Positions 51,542-59,351 of a stretch of 59,351 bases of DNA are shown here, piece after piece. Position 1 is the first letter of the stretch; each line of letters begins with the position of its first letter. Origin of the DNA: JADJNW01 sp964549655. Its GTDB lineage: Bacteria > Bacteroidota > Bacteroidia > Chitinophagales > Saprospiraceae. Made by a program: the position numbers and the translations under genes. The stretch lies in assembly GCA_964549655.1 (NCBI GenBank), contig CAZJXN010000011.1, positions 1 through 59,351 on the forward strand, in the 5' to 3' direction. The notes under the pieces are model-generated. The model was given only the letters and a program-made list of their open reading frames with translations, made no database searches and was not told where the DNA came from.

Positions 51542-54500
51542 CTAAACATCATAATTCAACACCGGTGCCAGCCACTTTTCTGCCTCTGCCACACTCATAT
51601 CTTTCCGCTCTGCATAATCCTCAATCTGGTCTTTAGAAATTTGTCCCAACCCAAAATATTTAGATTCTGGATGCGAGAAGTACCAGCCACTCACGCTCGC
51701 GGCAGGATACATCGCAAAGCTTTCCGTCAACCGGATACAAGTATTTTTATCCACTTCTAACAATTGCCAAAGCGTCCCTTTTTCCGTATGTTCTGGACAA
51801 GCTGGATAGCCCGGTGCCGGACGAATGCCTTGATATTTTTCGGCGACTAAAGCATCATTTTCTAAAGTTTCGTTTGTTGCGTAACCCCAAAATTCCTTGC
51901 GTACGCGCTCGTGCATTCGCTCAGCAAGTGCTTCGGCGAGGCGGTCACACAAGGCTTTGAGTAGAATGGCGTGGTAATCGTCGTGCTCCACTTCAAATTT
52001 TTTCACCCATTTTTCAATGCCGATACCAGCGGTCACTGCAAACGAACCAATATAATCATCGCCTTTCGGGGAAATGAAGTCTGTCAAGCAATAATTCGGC
52101 TGCCCCGGTGCTTTTTCGTTTTGCTGGCGGAGGTTGCGTAGCACAGCCTTTAGGCTGCTGCGATTTTCGTCTTCATATACTTCAATATCATCGTCATGCA
52201 CACTATTCGCAGGAAAGATTCCAATCACTGCTTGCGCCTGCACCCAATTTTCGTCAATCATTCTACGCAGCAAACTTCGAGCATCATTGTATAATTTCTG
52301 CGCTTCTACACCAACGATTTTATCTTCCAAAATAGCCGGAAACTTACCCGCCATTTGCCAACTCTGAAAAAACGGCGTCCAATCAATGTAATTGACCAAT
52401 TCTTCAATTGGATAATTGTCAAAAACTTTTACGCCCAAAAAATTCGGTTTTGGTGGCGTGTAATTATTCCAATCAATCTTGGTTTTGTTGGCACGAGCTT
52501 GTTTTAAACTCAAATACTTTTTGGAAGACTGGCGATTGCCACGTTGCTCGCGGATGCGGGCGTACTCCGTTTTGGTATCTAAAATAAAATTACTTCGTGT
52601 GTTATCATCCTCACCCAAAAGTGCACTTGCAACGGCTACACTGCGCGACGCATCCAAGACGTGCACGACCGGCGAGCTATATTGCTGTTCAATTTTAACT
52701 GCTGTATGCGTTTTAGAAGTTGTAGCACCACCAATTAATAATGGAATTTTAAAACCCATCCGTTCCATTTCTTTCGCCATGTGTACCATTTCATCCAACG
52801 AAGGCGTAATTAAACCACTCAATCCAATGATGTCCACATTATGCTCACGGGCTTGTTGCAAAATTTTATCCGCCGAAACCATTACACCCAAATCAATAAT
52901 ATCAAAGTTATTACAACTCAACACCACGCCAACGATATTTTTACCAATATCATGCACATCACCTTTTACGGTTGCCATTAAAATTTTACCTTTTGAACCA
53001 GCGCTGCCACCGCCCGCTTTTTTAGCTTCTTCAATATAAGGTGTCAAATACGCCACCGCTTTTTTCATAACCCGTGCACTTTTCACGACTTGCGGCAGGA
53101 ACATTTTTCCCGCACCAAACAGGTCGCCTACCACATTCATCCCATCCATGAGCGGACCTTCGATGACGTGCAGGGGCATGGGATATTTTTGACGCGCTTC
53201 TTCGGTATCTTCTTCAATAAAATCGGTAATGCCGCGTACCAGCGCGTGTTCCAAGCGTTTTTCCACCGTCGTTTCGCGCCAAACGAGGTCGCGTTCCAAC
53301 ATTTTACCGCCGTCGCCTTTTACGGTTTCCGCAAAAGCAGTTAGACGTTCAGTAGCGTCTGAACGGCGATTCAACAGCACATCTTCTACCAATTCGAGGG
53401 TATCTTTTGGAATTTGTTCGTACACTTCAATCATCCCCGCATTCACGATGCCCATGTCCATACCCGCGCCGATAGCGTGATACAAAAACGCGGAGTGCAT
53501 CGCTTCGCGCACTTTGTCATTGCCTCGGAAAGAGAAAGAAATATTGCTCACGCCGCCGCTGACTTTAGCGCCGGGACAAGCGACTTTGATTTGCCGAGTG
53601 GCTTCGATAAAGAAATTCGCGTAATCGTTATGTTCTTCAATTCCAGTCGCAACGGCAAAAATATTAGGATCAAAAATGATGTCCTGCGGTTTGAATCCGA
53701 CTTTTTCGGTAAGAATTTTATAGGCTCTTTTGCAAATTTCTACCTTGCGTTCAATCGTATCGGCTTGCCCTTGCTCGTCGAATGCCATTATCACTGCCGC
53801 CGCGCCATAACGATGCACCAATTTTGCCTGTTTAATAAAGGCTTCCTCGCCTTCTTTCATTGAAATGGAATTCACCACACATTTGCCTTGTACACATTTC
53901 AAACCCGCTTCAATCACGTTAAATTTAGAAGAATCAATCATAATCGGCAGTTTGGCAATTTCTGGCTCTGCCATGACCAAGTGTAAAAATTCGACCATTG
54001 CTTTTTCAGAATCCAGCAAACCCTCGTCCATATTGATGTCAATAATCTGCGCACCGCTTTCCACTTGCTGCTGTGCGACGGACAAAGCACCCGCTAAATC
54101 ACCCGTTTTTATTAATCTTGAAAAAGCCTTAGAACCCGTTACATTCGTGCGCTCGCCGACATTTACAAAATTGGTTTCGGGTCGAATAATAAGCGGCTCT
54201 AAACCACTCAACATCGTGAATTCCGACGCTTCGGGAATTTGTCGAGGCGGGATATTTCGGACGTGTTCGGCAATATGTTGAATGTGTTCCGGCGTACTTC
54301 CACAGCAACCGCCCACGATATTTACAAAACCGCTTTTCGCAAAATCTTCTACAAAATGGCACATTTCATGCGGCGTCTGGTCGTACTCGCCAAATTCATT
54401 GGGCAAACCCGCATTCGGATACGCGCTGATGTAACAATTCGCAATTTTAGACAAAGCCTCCAAATGTGGACGCATTTCTTTCGCACCCAGCGCACAATTC

Positions 54501-55228
54501 AAACCCACACTCAATAAAGGCATGTGACTCACCGACACCCAAAACGCTTCCACCGTTTGCCCGGACAAAGTCCGACCACTTGCATCCGTAATTGTACCGG
54601 AAATCATAATCGGCAATTGCGTACCTCTTTCTTCATATAATTCGTCAATAGCAAAAAGCGCCGCCTTCACATTTAAAGTATCGGTAATCGTTTCCAACAA
54701 TAATAATTCCGCACCGCCGTCCATCAAACCCCGCGCTTGTTCGTAATAAGCTTCTTTCAATTGGTCGAATGTAATCGCTCGATAGCCAGGATTATTCACA
54801 TCAGGAGAAAGGGAAGAAACTTTGGTCGTCGGTCCAAGCGCACCGGCGACGAAGCGTGGACGGTTGGGATTTGCCAACGTGTATTCGTCTGCCGCTTTTC
54901 GTGCAATGCGAGCAGAGGCGACGTTGAGTTCATAAACCCATTCTTGCATATCATAATCCGCCTGAGAAGTAGAGGTCGCGCTGAAAGTATTCGTTTCAAT
55001 AATATCGGCACCGGCATCGAGATAAGCCTTGTGAATGGCTTCAATGATATGCGGCTGCGTAATACTCAACACATCATTATTTCCTTTGATATCTGTATGA
55101 AAATCGGTAAAGCGGTCGCCTCGGAAATCTTCCTCTGTGAGTCCGTAGCGTTGAATCATGGTGCCCATCGCGCCGTCAATAATGAGGATGCGTTCTTGTA
55201 GGAGTTGTCGAATGTCTGGTTTCGTCAT
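51542..55228 (-). CDS. metH: Cobalamin-dependent methionine synthase
   Basis: 1228 residues, all four modules. The homocysteine-binding barrel has zinc ligands C245, C308 and C309 (GLNCALG, VGGCCG). The pterin-binding domain begins near 355 (NFVNVGERTNVTGSKAF). The B12 module has D757-V-H759-D-I-G762, at the same numbers as in E. coli, with H759 the axial ligand to cobalt. The C-terminal AdoMet reactivation domain ends at 1228. It moves the methyl group from methyl-tetrahydrofolate to homocysteine. A Bacteroidota promoter precedes it; no cobalamin or SAM riboswitch was recognised. No metF gene is adjacent. Confidence 0.97.
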   Translation of the reverse strand: MTKPDIRQLLQERILIIDGAMGTMIQRYGLTEEDFRGDRFTDFHTDIKGNNDVLSITQPHIIEAIHKAYLDAGADIIETNTFSATSTSQADYDMQEWVYELNVASARIARKAADEYTLANPNRPRFVAGALGPTTKVSSLSPDVNNPGYRAITFDQLKEAYYEQARGLMDGGAELLLLETITDTLNVKAALFAIDELYEERGTQLPIMISGTITDASGRTLSGQTVEAFWVSVSHMPLLSVGLNCALGAKEMRPHLEALSKIANCYISAYPNAGLPNEFGEYDQTPHEMCHFVEDFAKSGFVNIVGGCCGSTPEHIQHIAEHVRNIPPRQIPEASEFTMLSGLEPLIIRPETNFVNVGERTNVTGSKAFSRLIKTGDLAGALSVAQQQVESGAQIIDINMDEGLLDSEKAMVEFLHLVMAEPEIAKLPIMIDSSKFNVIEAGLKCVQGKCVVNSISMKEGEEAFIKQAKLVHRYGAAAVIMAFDEQGQADTIERKVEICKRAYKILTEKVGFKPQDIIFDPNIFAVATGIEEHNDYANFFIEATRQIKVACPGAKVSGGVSNISFSFRGNDKVREAMHSAFLYHAIGAGMDMGIVNAGMIEVYEQIPKDTLELVEDVLLNRRSDATERLTAFAETVKGDGGKMLERDLVWRETTVEKRLEHALVRGITDFIEEDTEEARQKYPMPLHVIEGPLMDGMNVVGDLFGAGKMFLPQVVKSARVMKKAVAYLTPYIEEAKKAGGGSAGSKGKILMATVKGDVHDIGKNIVGVVLSCNNFDIIDLGVMVSADKILQQAREHNVDIIGLSGLITPSLDEMVHMAKEMERMGFKIPLLIGGATTSKTHTAVKIEQQYSSPVVHVLDASRSVAVASALLGEDDNTRSNFILDTKTEYARIREQRGNRQSSKKYLSLKQARANKTKIDWNNYTPPKPNFLGVKVFDNYPIEELVNYIDWTPFFQSWQMAGKFPAILEDKIVGVEAQKLYNDARSLLRRMIDENWVQAQAVIGIFPANSVHDDDIEVYEDENRSSLKAVLRNLRQQNEKAPGQPNYCLTDFISPKGDDYIGSFAVTAGIGIEKWVKKFEVEHDDYHAILLKALCDRLAEALAERMHERVRKEFWGYATNETLENDALVAEKYQGIRPAPGYPACPEHTEKGTLWQLLEVDKNTCIRLTESFAMYPAASVSGWYFSHPESKYFGLGQISKDQIEDYAERKDMSVAEAEKWLAPVLNYDV

Positions 55229-55263
55229 ATTATTAGGAGTAGATTGCGTTCAATATTAATTTG

Positions 55264-55294
55264 CAAAGTTATGGAATTAAACAACCTTGTGAAA
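55264..55294 (-). promoter_or_regulatory. Promoter of metH
   Basis: On the minus strand TTTC (55291-55294), 19 bases, then TAACTTTG (55264-55271), a perfect -7. It lies 36 bases before the ATG. Confidence 0.55.
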
Positions 55295-55355
55295 GTAGAG
55301 TTTAGTACATTTTTTTTTTGCAATTATAATAGCAAGCTTTTTTGCCCTTCTGAAA

Positions 55356-55378
55356 TTTTTACCGCAGAGGGCGCAGAG
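55356..55378. repeat. Half copy of the CCGCAGAGGGCGCAGAG repeat
   Basis: The same word as the left arm at 5958-5981, here without its inverted partner. A related ACGCGGAGAGC follows. Confidence 0.65.
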
Positions 55379-55424
55379 TTTTACGCGGAGAGCAAAAGAA
55401 AATTAATTGTTAAAGTTTAAAAGT

Positions 55425-55802
55425 ATGGATGCTATAAAAAAGACAATTCGCCCGGAGATTGTAACTGAACAAGCCGCGCAAAGCGATGTAGAAAAATTTC
55501 AAAACGAAGTATTGCGCCCGATTTTAAAATTGCAAAATGAGTTGCTGTTGGAAATTGTAAAGCATTTTTTGCAAAAGCGGAAGGTAAAATTTGAAAGTCT
55601 ATCGAAACAGGCACGGCTGGATTGGATTGCCCACAGCTTGCGAAATGACTTGCGGATGCGCGGTTTATTGTTAGGCACAATCATCGGACATTTCACAATA
55701 GAAGAATGGCAACTATTTCAATCAAACGAAGCGGAATTGACGCGACGGATAACAGAATTGATGACGCAACGGATTCAAAGTCAGGTGGATACATTGTATT
55801 AA
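55425..55802 (+). CDS. Conserved Bacteroidota protein of unknown function (often mislabelled glyoxalase)
   Basis: 125 residues from the ATG at 55425; a TTG six codons earlier is in frame but not conserved. The protein is almost all helix: SDVEKFQNEVLRPILKLQNE, then LLLEIVKHFLQKRKVKFESL, LRNDLRMRGLLLGTIIGHFT and TRRITELMTQRIQSQ. Members of this family carry the name glyoxalase in databases, but no metal-binding glyoxalase fold is visible. It lies 8 bp from the 3' end of the convergent E2 gene. Confidence 0.78.
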   Translation: MDAIKKTIRPEIVTEQAAQSDVEKFQNEVLRPILKLQNELLLEIVKHFLQKRKVKFESLSKQARLDWIAHSLRNDLRMRGLLLGTIIGHFTIEEWQLFQSNEAELTRRITELMTQRIQSQVDTLY

Positions 55803-55810
55803 AAATGGTG

Positions 55811-57220
55811 TCATAAAGGGCGATTGGCATCAAATGCTTCCAAATAATCACCGATGCGCCGCAGGAACGAGCCACCGAGCGCGCCGTCCACCACGCGATG
55901 ATCGTAGGAAAGCGATAAAAACATCAATTGGCGAATGGCGATAACGTCTCCGTATTGCGTTTCTACGACTGCCGGTTTTTTGCGGATTGCGCCGACTGCT
56001 AAGATTGCGACCTGCGGTTGATTGATGATGGGTGTTCCCATGACGTTGCCGAACGTGCCGACATTGGTGAGGGTGAACGTACCGTCTTGAATTTCTTCGG
56101 GCTTGAGTTTGTTGATGCGGGCACGATTGGCGAGGTCGTTGACTGATTTGGTTAAACCGGCAAGATTGAGCAGATTGGCATTTTTGATAACCGGCACAAT
56201 CAAATTGCCGCTGGGCAGTGCCGTCGCCATGCCGATGTTGATGTATTTTTTACGAATGATGTTGTTGCCTTCTACCGAGACGTTGACCATCGGAAAATCT
56301 TGAATCGCTCGGACGACCGCTTCTATAAAAATAGGCGTGAATGTGATTTTTTCTCCGTAGCGTTTTTCAAATTCCCCTTTCGCACGCTCGCGCCACTGCA
56401 CGAGGTTGGTGACATCTGCTTCGATAAATGAGGTGACGTGTGGGGAAGTATGTTTGGACAAAACCATGTGGTCGGCGATGAGGCGGCGCATGCGGTCCAT
56501 CTCGATGATTTCCACGTTGGGTGATAGGGTGATGGGGTGCTGGGGTGATTTGAGTTTAGATTCAATGTTTATAGTTTCTGGTTGGAGGTTTGGAGTTTGA
56601 GGTTCGGGGGTTTCAACTTCCAACTTCCGACTTCCTTCGGTCGCCATAGGCTTGTCGGAGGCGATGCCCACTTCCGAAATTGGGCGGTTTTCGATATAGG
56701 TTAGAATATCCTTTTTGGTGACTCTACCTTGTGCGCCGCTGCCTGCTACTTGTGCTAATTCTGCACCGCTGATATTTTCTTGCTTGGCAATATTTTTAAC
56801 TAAAGGAGAATAGAAACGTTGACTACTGTCGGATGAAGCTACTGTTTCCACCAATTCGTATTCGGGTTGTAGGGCTTCGTGTGGTACTTGTCCATTTCCG
56901 TTTGAAGCTTCTAGTTTGGGGTTTGGGGTTTGGGGTTGAAAGTTTGAAGGTTGGAGTTGAATGTTAGAAGTTGCTAATGCTTCGGTATTGATGACCGCTA
57001 TGACTTTACCGATAGGGACTACCTCATTTTCTTGGAATTTTATTTCTGACAGCACGCCACTTACAGGCGCGGGCACTTCCGTATCCACTTTATCCGTTGC
57101 GATTTCTAAGATGGTTTCGTCGGCTTCCACAGCGTCGCCCACGTTTTTTACCCATTTTAGAATGGTAGCTTCCATAATACTTTCGCCCATTTTGGGCATG
57201 ACGAGTTCGACGAGCGCCAT
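55811..57220 (-). CDS. 2-oxo acid dehydrogenase E2 component (dihydrolipoamide acyltransferase)
   Basis: 469 residues. The lipoyl domain (1-80) has the lipoylated lysine K44 in EIATDKVDTEVP. The peripheral-subunit-binding domain is SPLVKNIAKQENISGAELAQ and GSGAQGRVTKKDILTYI (about 140-185). The catalytic domain ends with H441 and D445 in SYDHRVVDGALGG. Two linkers (about 82-110 and 200-240) are Pro/Gln/Asn/Leu-rich, and their DNA is made of short GTTTGGGG and GGTTGGAG-like words. E1 and E3 genes are not adjacent. It fits branched-chain or pyruvate/2-oxoglutarate complexes; the sequence does not decide which. Confidence 0.92.
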   Translation of the reverse strand: MALVELVMPKMGESIMEATILKWVKNVGDAVEADETILEIATDKVDTEVPAPVSGVLSEIKFQENEVVPIGKVIAVINTEALATSNIQLQPSNFQPQTPNPKLEASNGNGQVPHEALQPEYELVETVASSDSSQRFYSPLVKNIAKQENISGAELAQVAGSGAQGRVTKKDILTYIENRPISEVGIASDKPMATEGSRKLEVETPEPQTPNLQPETINIESKLKSPQHPITLSPNVEIIEMDRMRRLIADHMVLSKHTSPHVTSFIEADVTNLVQWRERAKGEFEKRYGEKITFTPIFIEAVVRAIQDFPMVNVSVEGNNIIRKKYINIGMATALPSGNLIVPVIKNANLLNLAGLTKSVNDLANRARINKLKPEEIQDGTFTLTNVGTFGNVMGTPIINQPQVAILAVGAIRKKPAVVETQYGDVIAIRQLMFLSLSYDHRVVDGALGGSFLRRIGDYLEAFDANRPL

Positions 57221-57329
57221 AAAATTATATTTTTGTGTGAATGTGTTTAGCTGTTAATAACTCTTAATATGCTGTAACATTCGTTTTGCAATTTGGTTAG
57301 GTTCAAATGCGATTTGCAAAATTTTAGTG

Positions 57330-57361
57330 CAAAGGTACATGAATTTCTGAGGCATCACAAG
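57330..57361 (-). promoter_or_regulatory. Promoter of the E2 gene
   Basis: On the minus strand CTTG (57358-57361), 20 bases, then TACCTTTG (57330-57337), a perfect -7. It implies a leader of about 100 bases. Confidence 0.55.
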
Positions 57362-57677
57362 TGAAAATACGGTTTCTGTCGCTAATCCTTTTGATTGAAG
57401 GAAACGATTAGTCTTTTTAGTAAAAGTCAAAATTTAAACCCGTTCCGCCGAAATGGTGGGATAAAGTGCACTTGGCTTCCCGTTTCGAGTTTGTAATCGA
57501 GCCGTTATTTCTTAACTATTACTTCATAAAAACCTGCTTTTAAAAACTCGTCGTTTGTCCAAAGTTTACATTTTTCTGTAATATTAATGCCATCCATCTT
57601 CACATTTCACTATAATTTAACTTGCAATTCCTTCGGGAAGTCCGTCAAATTCGCAAATTTTACGCAAACACCCAATC
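57362..57677. other. Spacer without a recognisable gene
   Basis: The divergent spacer holds a weak CTAATC/GATTAG hairpin (57393-57413) with a T-tract after it and a GC-richer patch (57440-57520). No intact frame is seen. The patch may be the remnant of a gene, but I could not identify it. Confidence 0.4.
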
Positions 57678-58976
57678 ATGATTCAAAACTGGCTCCTTCG
57701 CACTACTAAATTCAACTTTGCGCTATATGCTATGGCAGCGGCATTTGGCACGTATTTCTGTATGTATGCGTTTCGCAAAACCTTTACAGCAGCGGGATTT
57801 GAAGGCTTATCGCTCGGAGGTATTGATTATAAAATTCTACTGGTGACGGTGCAGGTGCTGGGGTATATGCTGGCAAAGTTTATTGGGGTAAAAGTAATTT
57901 CCGAGTTAAAACCACGCAGTCGGGTAGTCATGCTCTTGGGTCTTGTTGCGATTGCAGAAGTAGCGCTGCTGTTATTTGCGGTGGTGCCACATCCTTACAA
58001 TTTTATTTTTCTCTTTTTCAATGGTTTACCCTTGGGTATGATTTGGGGCATTGTATTTTCCTACTTGGAAGGCAGAACTACCTCCGATGCACTGGGTGCT
58101 GGACTGAGTACCAGTTTCATCGTGTCGGGAGGCGTCGTGAAGTCCGTAGGCAAGTGGCTAATGGTGGACTGGGGGATTTCGCAGTTTTGGATGCCGTTTA
58201 TTGCAGGGTTATTGTTTGTGCTGCCTTTGATATTATTTACTTACTTACTGAATCAGTTGCCGCCGCCAACCGCTGAGGATGAAGCAGAGCGCACCAAACG
58301 CCAGCCGATGACGGGCGCTCAACGCAAGGCTTTTATCTTAGAATTTGCGTTTGGATTAGCCGCTTTAGTAATATTTTACACTTTTCTCACCGCTTTTCGC
58401 AGTTTCCGGGATGATTTTGCAAACGAATTGTGGATAGCAATGGGCTATACCGACAAACCGGAAATTTTTACCCAGTCTGAATTACCAATTGCCATTATTG
58501 TATTTATTGCCATTATCTGGATGATGCGCATCCGCAATAATCAACGGGCATTTCTTATTTATCACTGGGTGCTTGTGGGAAGTTGTTTTTTAATAGCAGG
58601 TAGTACATTGCTATTTCAAATGCAATTGCTCTCGCCTTTACCTTGGATGATTCTGGTCGGCTTGGGAACGTATATGTGCTACGTGCCGTTCAATTGTGTA
58701 CTGTTCGACCGTATGATTGCGGCGTTTCGGGTAGTTGCAAATTCGGGATTTCTGATTTATGTTGCTGACTCGTTTGGCTATTTGGGCAGCGTGAGCGTGA
58801 TGTTGTATAAAAATTTTGGACAACCGGACTTGAGCTGGCTCGACTTTTTTATCAGTTCAAGTTATATTTTAGCTGCCACAGGCATACTAACGGTGCTGGC
58901 ATCGGTCTTTTATTTCAATGCAAAATTTAAAACGACCCAAACGCCAATTGCTACGATTGCGAATCAAAGTGCATAA
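57678..58976 (+). CDS. DUF5690 family membrane transporter (major facilitator fold)
   Basis: 432 residues with about 12 membrane segments. It starts NFALYAMAAAFGTYFCMYAF, followed by the conserved RKTFTAAGFEG loop and FLFFNGLPLGMIWGIVFSYL. A charged central loop (TAEDEAERTKRQPMTGAQRK, about 200-220) divides the two halves, as in major facilitators. DUF5690 is a Bacteroidota family of unknown substrate. It is monocistronic, divergent from the E2 gene. Confidence 0.9.
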   Translation: MIQNWLLRTTKFNFALYAMAAAFGTYFCMYAFRKTFTAAGFEGLSLGGIDYKILLVTVQVLGYMLAKFIGVKVISELKPRSRVVMLLGLVAIAEVALLLFAVVPHPYNFIFLFFNGLPLGMIWGIVFSYLEGRTTSDALGAGLSTSFIVSGGVVKSVGKWLMVDWGISQFWMPFIAGLLFVLPLILFTYLLNQLPPPTAEDEAERTKRQPMTGAQRKAFILEFAFGLAALVIFYTFLTAFRSFRDDFANELWIAMGYTDKPEIFTQSELPIAIIVFIAIIWMMRIRNNQRAFLIYHWVLVGSCFLIAGSTLLFQMQLLSPLPWMILVGLGTYMCYVPFNCVLFDRMIAAFRVVANSGFLIYVADSFGYLGSVSVMLYKNFGQPDLSWLDFFISSSYILAATGILTVLASVFYFNAKFKTTQTPIATIANQSA

Positions 58977-59143
58977 AATTAAATGCTCACTGTCCTGAAT
59001 AAAGTGTAAAGTAAGATTATTCGTATAGCTTTTCTTACTTGCACTTCTTGCAGCCCGCACCACATCAATTGGAACTTGGATTTGGCGGACTAATACAGAT
59101 TTTGTTGCTTGGGAGTGTGGTTTTTAAACAAGTAAACTTACTT

Positions 59144-59346
59144 GGCTCAATTATGATTTCAAGTTGCTTTTTAGGATTTGGCTAAAGCCCAGAAGTGGTC
59201 TACTATTTTATCCCCGCGCTAAAGCGCGGGGCAACTAATTGTCAACGTTTTGCCAGTTGCTCCGCCATTTATGGCGGGGTTAAAAGCAAAGCCTTACTAG
59301 GCTTTAGCCAAATTTTTACACCGCAACTTGAAACAAGAATAGAGCC
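59144..59346. mobile_element. Hairpin-rich non-autonomous element with long inverted repeats, running to the window edge
   Basis: GGCTCAATTATGATTTCAAG then TTGC (59144-59167) matches the inverse of 59323-59346 at 20 of 24 positions. Inside, TTTGGCTAAAGCC (59177-59189) pairs perfectly with GGCTTTAGCCAAA (59300-59312). Two further hairpins, CCCCGCGC-TAAA-GCGCGGGG (59212-59231) and CCGCCATTTATGGCGG (59262-59277), lie between. The hairpin architecture is like REP/RAYT-type or IS200/IS605-type palindromic elements. It carries no transposase in view and may continue beyond the window. The stretch 58977-59143 before it has no recognisable gene. Confidence 0.75.
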
Positions 59347-59351
59347 ACTTA

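Noticed and set aside
55229..55424. Cobalamin or SAM riboswitch before metH
   Set aside because: The leader is only about 30 bases after the predicted start site and has no B12-box or SAM-aptamer pattern.
57362..57677. Remnant of a toxin gene in the GC-richer patch
   Set aside because: Translations in all frames are short, broken and not recognisable.

Overview
The window looks like a scaffold from a member of the Bacteroidota, most likely the Saprospiria. Supporting signs are perfect or near-perfect Bacteroidota promoters (TTTG, about 19 bases, TAnnTTTG), a GldH gliding-motility lipoprotein, an AtpB with the Bacteroidota-type exported N-terminal extension, DUF5690, EAD11 and Uma2 families, and an F1Fo operon that ends after gamma without beta and epsilon. 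Two runs of exactly 100 N (4672-4771 and 16925-17024) show it is a scaffolded draft or metagenome assembly. No rRNA, tRNA or CRISPR was recognised. The lineage is an inference from gene content, not from a marker gene.

Layout. 1-3200: two minus-strand genes, a membrane protein with an effector-associated domain (EAD11) and an exported TPR protein cut by the window edge, preceded by an array of sixteen 22-bp repeats. 3245-7546: a MacA/MacB-permease/TolC-type efflux operon interrupted by an assembly gap. 7641-14984: a frameshifted DUF433 gene, a fused FAD/Fe-S oxidoreductase, a UvrD-type helicase-nuclease and a Uma2 protein. 15181-21146: the ATP synthase operon atpB-E-F-H-A-G with its promoter and terminator, in which most of the spacers carry a different dispersed repeat. 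21317-26536: sugar nucleotidyltransferase, flavin reductase, TlpA-like thioredoxin, grpE-dnaJ, gldH. 26717-38847: a eukaryote-like glutaminase with ankyrin repeats, an HxlR regulator facing a truncated dehydrogenase, YciF-like ferritin, CocE-type hydrolase, an intact DUF433, YifB, a CDGSH protein, pirin, a pyrimidine 5'-nucleotidase and a lone TolC.

38964-40096 is a small accessory cassette bounded by a 30-bp direct repeat (27/30 identical). It holds a decayed DUF433 gene and a nucleotidyltransferase overlapping a small partner gene, a layout that resembles toxin-antitoxin pairs. 40161-58976 is mostly housekeeping: uvrB, a beta-lactamase-fold hydrolase, an AIM24 protein, mtaB, a 1372-residue SNF2 helicase, metH, a 2-oxo-acid dehydrogenase E2 and a DUF5690 transporter. 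The window ends inside a hairpin-rich element with long inverted repeats.

The most unusual material is outside the ordinary genes: the 22-bp array in front of the EAD11 gene, the repeat-bounded nucleotidyltransferase cassette, three DUF433 loci of which two are broken, and several families of short intergenic repeats (ATGCCAGAT, TATGCTGATTTGC, CAACTGC, CGCAGAGGGCGCAGAG, ATCACAAATAAC) scattered through the scaffold. Sequence of a similar low-complexity type also appears inside the linkers of the E2 protein.
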